Source: Armatimonadota bacterium
GTDB lineage: Bacteria; Armatimonadota; JAAZEB01
NCBI GenBank assembly: GCA_012841485.1
Contig: DUUU01000616.1
Coordinates: 1 to 7,926 of the forward strand
Direction: 5' to 3'
DNA: 7,926 nt
A model generated the notes under the pieces. That model was not told where the DNA came from. It did not search any database and worked only from the letters and a program-made list of their open reading frames with translations. Positions 1 through 6,213 of the stretch are shown in pieces (within the stretch, counting starts at the first letter, position 1; the number at the start of each line of letters is the position of its first letter). The translations under genes were made by a program, and so were the position numbers.

Positions 1-707
1 AGGAGGAGATCGCCAAACTCACGACCGAGCTGCAAGGAGTGGAAGCGAAGGCGAAAGAGAAGCCTCGGGCGGAGGAAGAGCTGGCGCAGGCTAAGGCAGA
101 GCTGCGCGCGGCGCGGCGCCGGCTGGCCATCTACCAGCGGACCAAGATGATCCCGCTCTCGCTCAATACGCAAGTGGACCAGTATCACAGCATGGTGCGC
201 CTGTGGCGGGAGCAGGGCGAGGTGCTGGGGCCGCTTATGGAGCGGCACATCGCCTCCACTGGGCTGGAGGTCGCCGGGACGGGCCCGAACGTCTTCGCCA
301 ACCTCGTCGCTGGGCAGCGCTTCAATGCCAGCACCGGGTCGGCCGTGATTCCGGTGCCCAAGCCCCCGGAGACGCCCTCGGGGATTACCTCGGGTGTCTA
401 TACCGTCAGTTTGGGGAATATAACCGCTCGGACGACCAAGGGCTTCCCGCAAGTGCTCAGTTTCTTGCGCTCCTTCACACGGGCGCCGAGGCTGGTGGCG
501 GTGGGAGCGCCCACGATTAGTGGCACGAGTCCGAATTTGACCGTTACGGTGCCTTTGAGCGTCTACTACTTAGTGGAGGGTGGCGCCCCGCCGGCGCCCG
601 CTGGTGGCGGCGGGCCAATGGGTATGCCGGGCGAGCCGGGTATGCCTCCTGATGCAGGAGCGCCTCCCATGGAGCCCGCGGGCCCGCCAGGCGATATGGC
701 GGAGTAG
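1..707 (+). CDS. pilO: PilO-like type IV pilus inner-membrane alignment protein (5' end outside window)
   Basis: The reading frame is already open at base 3 and runs to a TAG at 705-707, giving about 234 visible residues; the start and the expected N-terminal membrane helix lie upstream. The visible part opens with a charged Glu/Lys/Ala/Arg-rich coiled coil (about 40 residues, through the LRAARRRLAIYQR stretch). It is followed by a mixed alpha/beta region whose VYTVSLGNI, GFPQVLSFLRSF and NLTVTVPLSVYYLVEG segments fit the beta-alpha-beta-beta order of the PilO ferredoxin-like domain. PilO forms heterodimers with PilN in the periplasm and links the inner-membrane platform to PilP and the secretin. 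The last ~35 residues are a Gly/Pro/Met-rich tail (GMPGEPGMPP and similar) that is not part of the usual PilO fold. Position just before a PilP-like gene and a secretin supports the call. A GTG at 39 is in frame but would cut the coiled coil, so it is not the likely start. The family call rests on pattern and context, not on a search. Confidence 0.72.
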   Translation, partial: EEIAKLTTELQGVEAKAKEKPRAEEELAQAKAELRAARRRLAIYQRTKMIPLSLNTQVDQYHSMVRLWREQGEVLGPLMERHIASTGLEVAGTGPNVFANLVAGQRFNASTGSAVIPVPKPPETPSGITSGVYTVSLGNITARTTKGFPQVLSFLRSFTRAPRLVAVGAPTISGTSPNLTVTVPLSVYYLVEGGAPPAPAGGGGPMGMPGEPGMPPDAGAPPMEPAGPPGDMAE

Positions 708-816
708 GAACAGGTGGGAGGAATGAGGCGTCCCTGAGATATCGGGACGCGGCGCAACCCCCAATGGTCGCGGAGAGTGATCTCGGAAGCACTGAGGTGG
801 GTGAGGGAGCAGCGGC

Positions 817-1722
817 GTGAAGATCGACCTGAGCAACAAGAGGAACCTGATCATCCTGGCGAGCCTTGCCGGGGTGGCTTTCGCCGCGGCGCTCTTCTTT
901 GTGGTCTTCTCCGGAGGGCCCAAGACTTCTGAGGAAGCCCGGCGAGCGGCCGAGGCGCGCGAGGCGCGCGGTCCGCTTCCTGCGGGCGCCGAGGTCGAGG
1001 GGATGCCCGCGACGCCGGAACCGGGCGGCCCAGGAGCAGAGGGCGGCGCGGAAATGGCACCGGAGGGCCCGGAGATGGCGGCGGCTGGTCCCGGGGATCC
1101 GGGGATGGCCCCAGAGGGGCCTTCGGCAGGAATGCCGGGAGGTCCCGACGAAGGATCAGCACCGGAAGCCAAGCCGGCAGCCCCGAAACCCTTCGAGGCT
1201 GAGGGCGACGGGGGAACGATTCCGAAGGGGCCACCGGTGGAGCCCTACCGGCCCGACCCCTTCGTGACGGCGGCGAAGGTCGAGGCCCCGAGGCCCGCGC
1301 CGGTGCTGCCGCCGCTGGTGGTGGTACGCCAGCCGCCTCAGGCGATGGTGATCCCGGCGACGGTGAACGTGATTCCGACGAGCATCATTGCCCGCGGGAG
1401 CGCGGCCATCCGCGACGAAGTGCAGCGGCGCCTCTCCGGCGTGCTCTGGAACGGAAAGGTGTTCGCCATCCTGGAGTCGACCGATCAGGCGCAGCGGGCG
1501 ATTGTGCAGCCCGGCGAGCAGGTGGGCAAGGATCTATGGGTGAAGTCCATCTCGCGCTCGCAGATGGTGCTCGTCCGAGAGGATGGGGCTCGCGGCCGCG
1601 AGGAGATCGTGGTCGATCTCAAGGAGGCGCAGAGGCAACCGGCGATGGGGTTGGGGCCGGGCGGGATGCCCGGCATGCCACCCGGGCCGGGTGGATTTCC
1701 AGGCGGCATACCTGCTCCGTAA
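817..1722 (+). CDS. pilP: PilP/GspC-like periplasmic pilus assembly protein with N-terminal membrane anchor
   Basis: A 301-residue protein starting at GTG 817, preceded by a GAGGGAG ribosome binding site (803-809) with 7-nt spacing. Residues about 10-32 form one hydrophobic helix, then comes a ~110-residue Ala/Gly/Pro/Glu/Met-rich linker. The YRPDPFV motif at 144-150 matches the R-DPF motif that precedes the globular domain in PilP-type proteins. Residues about 200-268 (RLSGVLWNGKVFAILES..., IVQPGEQVGKDLWVKSIS, MVLVRED) look like the small beta-sandwich (HR-type) domain shared by PilP and GspC, which contacts the N-domains of the secretin. The C-terminal ~30 residues are again Gly/Pro/Met-rich. 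Proteobacterial PilP is a lipoprotein; this one has no lipobox and resembles GspC in being helix-anchored. It lies 109 bp after the PilO-like gene, and that gap shows no clear terminator or promoter, so co-transcription is likely. A type II secretion-like role cannot be excluded. Confidence 0.62.
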   Translation: MKIDLSNKRNLIILASLAGVAFAAALFFVVFSGGPKTSEEARRAAEAREARGPLPAGAEVEGMPATPEPGGPGAEGGAEMAPEGPEMAAAGPGDPGMAPEGPSAGMPGGPDEGSAPEAKPAAPKPFEAEGDGGTIPKGPPVEPYRPDPFVTAAKVEAPRPAPVLPPLVVVRQPPQAMVIPATVNVIPTSIIARGSAAIRDEVQRRLSGVLWNGKVFAILESTDQAQRAIVQPGEQVGKDLWVKSISRSQMVLVREDGARGREEIVVDLKEAQRQPAMGLGPGGMPGMPPGPGGFPGGIPAP

Positions 1723-1910
1723 GTGTTAGCGAGGATGTGATCGGTGCGTAGCGCGCAGTGGCCGCGCGACAGACGCGCCGTTGGGCCAACCTCCCGGCCC
1801 GTTCAGAAGTGGTGTCATCGGTTACGGCCGTGAGGCACCAAAGAAACTGATGGGAGGCGTATCGCGGCGGTGGGGGGACTGCCGGCGCGAGAGAGGAAGA
1901 GGTGCGAACG
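1723..1910 (+). other. 188-bp gap between pilP-like and STN genes
   Basis: No gene is supported here. I see only short, imperfect GC-rich inverted repeats: CGCGC/GCGCG near 1750-1765, and GGGCC/GGCCC near 1785-1800. There is no T-tract and no convincing -35/-10 pair. The only clear signal is the ribosome binding site of the next gene, GAGGTG at 1899-1904. It may be a leader or spacer within one operon. Confidence 0.3.
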
Positions 1911-2819
1911 ATGCGTAGTCGAAGGAGATTCGGCAGATCGTGGTGCAGGCGGGGATGCTCGATTCTCCTGGGCCTGGGGCTGGCTGCCGGTCTGGCCGCC
2001 CTGCCCGTGCAGGCGCAGGAGAATGCGGCACAACAGAAGATCTCGCTCGATCTCGTCGATGCCGATTTGCGTGACGCGGTCACCCTGATCTTCAAAGACA
2101 CCCCTCTCAACTACACCTTCGCGGACGGTGTGTACGCCACCAATGTGACGCTGAAGCTGGATGGAGTGCCCCGCGAAAGGGCGCTCGATATCCTGCTGAA
2201 GGCCAAGGGGCTCCAGTACACCAAGGAGGGGGGCGTCTACGTCATCAAGCCACGGCCAGGCGCAAACCCCGCTGGGATGGGCGGCCCTGGAGGAATGGGC
2301 GTGCCGGGCGGCGAGCCGATGCCCGGTGGCGCTCCAGCCGTGGCGCGTCCGGCGGCGGCGGGCCCTGAAGCCGGTGGTGGCGCAGCGGCTCCCGCAGGGA
2401 AGCGCGAGAGCAAGCTGGAGCAGATCAAGCTGACGCATCTCGACCCGTGGTACCTCATCTCCGTGCTCCGTGGCCAGGGCAACCAGGGCGGCCAGTTTGG
2501 CGGCGTTGGCGGTGGCGGCTTCGGCAGCATGGGAAGCGGCTTCGGCGGTGGCATGGGCAGCTTCGGCGGCGGAATGGGCAGCTTCGGGGGCAGCAGCTTC
2601 GGCGGTGGCATGGGCAGCTTCGGCGGCAGCATGGGTGGCTTTGGCGGCGGAAGCATGGGTAGCTTCGGCGGCAGCATGGGCGGCTTTGGCGGCGGGAGCA
2701 TGGGTAGCCTGGGCGGCAGCATGGGCGGCTTTGGCGGCAGCAGCTTCGGTGGCAGCGGCTCCGGACAGGGTCAGCACAACACCGGCCAGCAGGTGTTCCG
2801 GCCGCAGCTACGCCGATAG
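1911..2819 (+). CDS. Secreted STN-domain protein with Gly/Met/Ser/Phe repeat tail; secretin N-domain paralog without a barrel
   Basis: A 302-residue protein. ATG 1911 is chosen because GAGGTG (1899-1904) lies 6 nt before it; the in-frame GTG at 1902 sits inside that site. Residues 1-35 are a signal peptide: Arg-rich start, hydrophobic core, cleavage after VQA. Residues about 43-116 form an STN (secretin/TonB short N-terminal) domain: KISLDLVDADLRDAV, then NVTLKLDGVP, ALDILLKAKGL and GVYVIKPRP. These align segment by segment with residues 40-112 of the secretin downstream. A Gly/Pro/Ala/Met-rich linker (117-163) leads to SKLEQIKLTHLDPWYLISVL (167-186), the counterpart of TSLQSIPLRHLDPYAAADLL in the secretin. 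The rest (about 190-290) is a low-complexity tail of GGGMGSFGG / GGSMGGFGG units, ending QVFRPQLRR. No secretin barrel follows. It may associate with the secretin or PilP in the periplasm or at the outer membrane; that role is inferred. It is not an evident pseudogene: the frame is intact and is followed by a strong hairpin. Confidence 0.8.
   Translation: MRSRRRFGRSWCRRGCSILLGLGLAAGLAALPVQAQENAAQQKISLDLVDADLRDAVTLIFKDTPLNYTFADGVYATNVTLKLDGVPRERALDILLKAKGLQYTKEGGVYVIKPRPGANPAGMGGPGGMGVPGGEPMPGGAPAVARPAAAGPEAGGGAAAPAGKRESKLEQIKLTHLDPWYLISVLRGQGNQGGQFGGVGGGGFGSMGSGFGGGMGSFGGGMGSFGGSSFGGGMGSFGGSMGGFGGGSMGSFGGSMGGFGGGSMGSLGGSMGGFGGSSFGGSGSGQGQHNTGQQVFRPQLRR
2601..2732 (+). repeat. In-frame tandem repeats (45-bp unit) encoding Gly/Ser/Met/Phe tail
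   Basis: 2643-2687 and 2688-2732 are adjacent 45-bp copies differing at only three bases; the second reads CTG for the TTC of the first. 2601-2642 is a 42-bp related copy lacking one codon. Each 45-bp copy encodes 15 residues of the type GGGSMGSFGGSMGGF. Looser copies of the same motif extend upstream to about 2494 and downstream to about 2760. The unit length is a multiple of three, so gain or loss of copies would keep the frame. Confidence 0.85.
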
Positions 2820-2832
2820 ATGATGAATCCTA

Positions 2833-2862
2833 TTCTAGGGCGCCAACCGTGGCGCCCTAGAA
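2833..2862 (+). terminator. 13-bp perfect inverted repeat after the STN gene, terminator-like
   Basis: TTCTAGGGCGCCA (2833-2845) and its exact reverse complement TGGCGCCCTAGAA (2850-2862) flank a 4-base ACCG loop, beginning 13 bases after the stop codon. The stem is long, perfect and GC-rich. No run of T follows it, so it is not a textbook intrinsic terminator. It could still terminate, protect the upstream mRNA 3' end, or reduce expression of the secretin relative to the repeat protein. Confidence 0.6.
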
Positions 2863-3059
2863 CTACGGCGGCCTACGGGTACGCCCCTTAACAGGCGCGG
2901 GCGACGTGTCAGGTGCGTCCGGATGACAAGCGAGGAACTGGAGAGGGCAGGCGAGTCTCCCCAACTCCCGGAATGTGTGCCGGGGAGCTGAGGCTCGAGA
3001 CGGCCAGATAGGCGCGAATCGATCAACATCGGCTCATCGCCGGGCACCCATTCTCCAGG
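2863..3059 (+). other. Upstream region of the secretin gene
   Basis: No gene is supported. It holds an imperfect hairpin at about 2965-2987 (CTCCCGG against CCGGGGAG, loop AATGTGTG, one bulged G). GTCTC (2955-2959) and GAGAC (2997-3001) could close a larger stem around it. This could be a structured leader, but I do not recognise a known riboswitch consensus in it. Confidence 0.25.
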
Positions 3060-3087
3060 TTGGCAGTGAGACACGCGCAGGTACAAT
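3060..3087 (+). promoter_or_regulatory. Near-consensus sigma-70-type promoter abutting the secretin start codon
   Basis: TTGGCA (3060-3065) and TACAAT (3082-3087) are separated by 16 bases and each differs from the TTGACA/TATAAT consensus at one position. The -10 box ends at the base before ATG 3088, so a transcript starting at the normal distance (about 3093-3095) would lack that ATG. Either this is a chance match, or translation begins elsewhere, or the start site is displaced. AT-rich hexamers are uncommon in DNA this GC-rich, which is why it is listed. Confidence 0.35.
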
Positions 3088-4785
3088 ATGACAGCACATA
3101 GCGATTTCCTAAGACCGGCCCACAGGCCGCTGTTCTGGCTCGCCGCGCTCTTTGCCATCATTCTTGTGGCCCCGCCGGTGCCGGCGGAGGATGCGATGAG
3201 CGCCCCAATCTCGATCGATCTCCGCGACTGCGAGATCGGGGCCGCGATCCGCACGCTGATGCAGGCGAGCGGGGCGAACATCATCGTTGATGGGGAGATC
3301 AGCGGCAGCGTGACGTGCCAGCTCCGCGACAAGACGCTCGAGGAAGTCCTCGACCTCCTCACGCAGGCCAAGGGGTTGCACTGGCACAAGAAGAATGATG
3401 TGTACGTCATCACGCGCCAGCCCATCGCCAGTCCCGCTGCGGCGCCGGTTGCGGCGGCGGACACGCCTCCTGCTCCGCCCGCGGCTCCCGAGGTCTCGGG
3501 GCCCATCGACCTGAACCCGCGCTCGGTCGAGGCGGCTGCGCCACGCCCGAAAACCAGCCTCCAATCGATCCCCCTCCGCCATCTCGATCCCTACGCGGCG
3601 GCGGATCTGCTGGAGAAGGGCACGATGACCTCGAGCATCGACCTGATGGCATCCATGATGCGCGAGAGCGGCGTGCCTACGACTGGCATCCCGCAGTTCT
3701 TCCAGAACAACACCGCAACGCCCGCGGGTGGCAATGACCTGTATGGGCGTCTGAATAGTGGTGGCTTTTCCGCTCGGCCGGCGTTTCCTAACGGCGTGGC
3801 CGGTGGCGGCTTCGCCCAGTTCCCCGGTGGCCCAGGTGTGGATCCGGGAGCCGGCGGCGGCGTGGCCGGCGCGGCTGGCGGGGCCGCAGGTGGTGGCGGA
3901 AGCGCCCTCCTTCCCCCCGGTATCGAGGATATCGTTCCCTACGACCTGACAAACTCGCTGCTGGTGCGGGGCACCGATGAGGCCATCGCCGAGTTGCGCG
4001 ATATCATCACGCGCTACCTAGATGTCGCACCGCGCCAGGTGCGCATCGAGGCCGAGTTCCTCACCGTGAACATGAACGATGAGGCGCTGTTCGGTTTCAA
4101 CTGGTCGATCACCGATGGTCAGACCACCATCGATGCGCCGCTGGCCGTCGGTGGAGATCTCAACGTCCGCTACGCCACAGGCAACTTCAGCCTCGCGCTC
4201 CAGGCGCTCAAGAAGGCGGATCGCGGGCGGACGATCATCGCGCCGCGCGTGACCGCGGTGAACCAGCGACCGGCGGTGATTGCATCTCAGCAAGCACTGT
4301 GGTACACGAATACCGAAACCATCGTCAACCCCTTCGGGGGTGCCACGCTCACGAACAAGACTCCTGTGCAGATCCCGGTAACGATCCAGCTCATGGTCTT
4401 CCCGCGGATCAATGGCGACGACACGATCACGATGTTCCTGATGCCGGTCGTGCAGGACGTGATGGGCTACTCCGAGGGCCCCAACGGCGAGCAGCTGCCG
4501 ATCATCCAGTCGCAGTACATTTCGGTGCCCGAAATCCGTGTGAGGGATGGCGAGACGCTGGCAATGGGCGGTCTGGTCCGGCGCACCGATTCCAAGACGT
4601 CGCGCAAGCTGCCGTTCTTCTCGGATCTTCCGCTCATCGGCAACCTCTTCCGGACGCGGCAGGATCGCGAGCAGGACATGGAACTGCTGATCTTCGTGAC
4701 GCCGAAGATTCTGCCGAACGAGGACGGCCCGAGCAGCCTGCCAGGGGCGGGCGCCGTGGCGCCGACGCCGGTCGGCCTCCAGTAG
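3088..4785 (+). CDS. pilQ: Type IV pilus / type II secretion secretin (PilQ/GspD family)
   Basis: A complete 565-residue outer-membrane secretin, which would form the ring channel through which the pilus or secreted substrates leave. Residues 1-33 are a signal peptide (hydrophobic 15-29, cleavage after PVPA). Residues 40-112 are the STN/N0 domain. A Pro/Ala linker follows, then an N1/NolW-type domain that starts at 157 (TSLQSIPLRHLDPY), is interrupted by a ~100-residue Gly/Ala/Asn-rich insertion (about 178-275), and resumes at GIEDIVPYDLTNSLLVRG (278-295). The secretin barrel covers about 312-540 and has the family C-terminal signature: VRDGETLAMGGL (485-496), KLPFFSDLPLIGNLF (507-521) and ELLIFVTPKIL (532-542). 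It is shorter than proteobacterial PilQ and has no AMIN domains for peptidoglycan binding. The ribosome binding site before ATG 3088 is weak (only AGG at 3079-3081); no other start preserves the signal peptide, except possibly non-standard codons. Confidence 0.93.
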   Translation: MTAHSDFLRPAHRPLFWLAALFAIILVAPPVPAEDAMSAPISIDLRDCEIGAAIRTLMQASGANIIVDGEISGSVTCQLRDKTLEEVLDLLTQAKGLHWHKKNDVYVITRQPIASPAAAPVAAADTPPAPPAAPEVSGPIDLNPRSVEAAAPRPKTSLQSIPLRHLDPYAAADLLEKGTMTSSIDLMASMMRESGVPTTGIPQFFQNNTATPAGGNDLYGRLNSGGFSARPAFPNGVAGGGFAQFPGGPGVDPGAGGGVAGAAGGAAGGGGSALLPPGIEDIVPYDLTNSLLVRGTDEAIAELRDIITRYLDVAPRQVRIEAEFLTVNMNDEALFGFNWSITDGQTTIDAPLAVGGDLNVRYATGNFSLALQALKKADRGRTIIAPRVTAVNQRPAVIASQQALWYTNTETIVNPFGGATLTNKTPVQIPVTIQLMVFPRINGDDTITMFLMPVVQDVMGYSEGPNGEQLPIIQSQYISVPEIRVRDGETLAMGGLVRRTDSKTSRKLPFFSDLPLIGNLFRTRQDREQDMELLIFVTPKILPNEDGPSSLPGAGAVAPTPVGLQ

Positions 4786-4788
4786 GCT

Positions 4789-4832
4789 GGCGGTAGCACC
4801 CAAAGGCCGATACCGGCCGGGTCCGATCCGCC
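4789..4832 (+). terminator. Structured hairpin directly after the secretin stop, possible terminator
   Basis: Nested complementary segments begin three bases after the stop. GGCGG (4789-4793) pairs with CCGCC (4828-4832), ACCC (4798-4801) with GGGT (4819-4822), and GGCCG (4805-4809) with CGGCC (4814-4818) around an ATAC loop. The stems are separated by small bulges and no T-tract follows. The position suggests a 3'-end structure. The remaining gap to aroB (4833-5035) is GC-rich with another short stem, GCGGAG/CTCCGC at 4874-4891, and no gene or clear promoter. Confidence 0.4.
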
Positions 4833-5035
4833 GTAGCGAGTATTCAGAACCGGGGCGGGGGGCGAGTGGGGGAGCGGAGCTGCTCCTCCGCCGTCCTCCG
4901 CCTTCTGCATTGATGGGAGCAGCGGCTGGCGGGCGCGCTCTGGGAGTTCACACGGGGCGCGGCATCGCGCACCCTGCTCCGCAGACTGCGTGCCTCCCGT
5001 ACGCTTGCACGCGCGTCGCGCCTTCCGGGGCGCTT

Positions 5036-5040
5036 GGAGG
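5036..5040 (+). promoter_or_regulatory. Ribosome binding site that fixes the aroB start
   Basis: GGAGG lies 6 nt before GTG 5047. It identifies 5047 as the start rather than the in-frame GTG at 4990, whose extra 19 residues do not resemble the AroB N-terminus. Confidence 0.8.
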
Positions 5041-5046
5041 TTATCT

Positions 5047-6150
5047 GTGCCCATTGTCACCGTTTCCCTGGCGGATCGCTCCTATCCGATTGTCATCGAG
5101 CCCGGTTCCCTGAGCCGCGTGGGTGCCTTCATGGCGGAATATGCGCGCCCGCATGGAGTGCTGGTGGTGAGCAACCCGGCGATTGCCGAGCAGTACGGCG
5201 AGTTGGTGTTGGCATCGCTGCAGGCTGTCGGTATTCCGGCATGCATGGCCCTCGTCCCGCCGGGAGATCGCGCGAAGTCGCTGCGCAATGCGGAGCGACT
5301 CATCGATCGCGCGGTGGCAGAGCGATTGGACCGCACCTCGGCGGTCCTGGCCCTGGGCGGCGGGGTGATCGGCGATCTCGCCGGATTCGTTGCAGCCATT
5401 TACCTGCGAGGTGTGTCCTTCATTCAGGTGCCCACTTCTCTGCTCGCGCAGGTGGATGCGTCGGTCGGTGGCAAGACCGCGGTGAATCACCGCGCGGGAA
5501 AGAATCTGGTGGGGTGCTTCCATCAGCCGCGCCTCGTGGTGATCGACCCCTGCGTCCTGGAGACGCTTCCGCGCCGCGAGGTGGGGGCGGGTCTCGCCGA
5601 GATGGTGAAGCATGGCGTCATCCTTGATGCTAGCTACTTCATCCGGCTGGAGAGCGGCATGCGCCGGCTGCGCGCCCTGGATCAAGACGAGCTGACCGAG
5701 GCGATTGCGGGCTCGTGCGCCCTGAAAGCCTCGGTCGTGGCGGCTGATGAGCGTGAAGCAGGGCGCCGCGCCCTGCTGAACTATGGGCACACATTCGGTC
5801 ATGCGTTGGAGACGGTGACCTGCTATCGGCGGTATAAGCACGGCGAGGCCGTGGCGCTCGGCATGGAAATGGCGGCGATGCTGTCGCAGGATCTCGGTCT
5901 GTTGAGCCACGAGGACGCGCTCCGACAGCGAGAGCTGCTGCGCGCTGCCGGCCTGCCGGTGGCCGTGAAGCGGGCCAGTCATATCACCGTGGATGGCCTC
6001 CTAGCCGCCATGGAGCATGATAAGAAGGTGGTGCGGGGAAGGCTGCGATTTGTGCTTGCCAAGCGCATCGGCGCGGGCTTCGTGGCGGATGATATTCCCG
6101 TGGACGCCGTTCGTTCGGTGTGCCGCCGCTTCTTGGAGAGTGAAAGGTGA
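5047..6150 (+). CDS. aroB: 3-dehydroquinate synthase
   Basis: A 367-residue cytosolic enzyme that converts DAHP to 3-dehydroquinate, the second step of the shikimate pathway to aromatic amino acids, using NAD and a divalent metal. The start at GTG 5047 gives PIVTVSLADRSYPIVIEPG, matching the usual AroB N-terminal strand, and the length is normal. The NAD-binding region carries GGGVIGDLAGFVAAIYLRG followed by QVPTSLLAQVDASVGGKTAVN. The three metal ligands are in place: Glu185 (in AEMVKHG), His248 (in NYGHTFGHALE) and His265 (in YKHGEAV). Lys188 and His189 follow the first ligand as in the family. Nothing suggests loss of function. In many Proteobacteria aroK and aroB follow pilMNOPQ; here aroB follows the secretin without aroK. 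The 261-bp gap with a hairpin after the secretin leaves room for separate transcription. The stop is followed within 65 bp by the next gene, suggesting co-transcription downstream. Confidence 0.97.
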   Translation: MPIVTVSLADRSYPIVIEPGSLSRVGAFMAEYARPHGVLVVSNPAIAEQYGELVLASLQAVGIPACMALVPPGDRAKSLRNAERLIDRAVAERLDRTSAVLALGGGVIGDLAGFVAAIYLRGVSFIQVPTSLLAQVDASVGGKTAVNHRAGKNLVGCFHQPRLVVIDPCVLETLPRREVGAGLAEMVKHGVILDASYFIRLESGMRRLRALDQDELTEAIAGSCALKASVVAADEREAGRRALLNYGHTFGHALETVTCYRRYKHGEAVALGMEMAAMLSQDLGLLSHEDALRQRELLRAAGLPVAVKRASHITVDGLLAAMEHDKKVVRGRLRFVLAKRIGAGFVADDIPVDAVRSVCRRFLESER

Positions 6151-6213
6151 GGGGTGGCCATGTCGTGTGTTGTCCAGGGCCGGCCCCGAGTCCAGGAGAT
6201 GATCAGGAGAGGG

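Noticed and set aside
39..41. GTG as the start of the PilO-like gene
   Set aside because: The frame is open with coiled-coil sequence back to the window edge, and PilO needs an N-terminal membrane helix that must lie upstream.
2237..2722. 161-codon open frame on the - strand, extremely Pro/Leu/Met-rich
   Set aside because: It is the antisense of the Gly-rich repeat tail of the STN gene; its composition follows directly from the GGC/AGC repeats and it has no start context or recognisable domain.
2494..2760. Possible CRISPR-like array
   Set aside because: The repeats are contiguous, in frame and coding, without unique spacers.
1815..2777. 320-codon open frame on the - strand, Ala-rich with AAHATAEA-like repeats
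   Set aside because: Its repeats mirror the sense-strand tandem repeats and it covers a well-supported secreted protein with signal peptide and STN domain. High GC content produces long antisense frames.
2863..3059. Possible c-di-GMP riboswitch upstream of the secretin
   Set aside because: Such riboswitches control pilus genes in some bacteria, so I looked for one, but the conserved core elements are not visible; only an imperfect hairpin is present.
2770..3088. Idea that the STN gene and the secretin are one gene broken by a frameshift
   Set aside because: The secretin has its own signal peptide and full STN domain, and the hairpin and promoter-like sequence lie between them, so they are two separate genes.
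4990..5046. Upstream GTG start extending aroB by 19 residues
   Set aside because: GGAGG is placed correctly for GTG 5047, and the extension is Arg-rich and unlike AroB N-termini.
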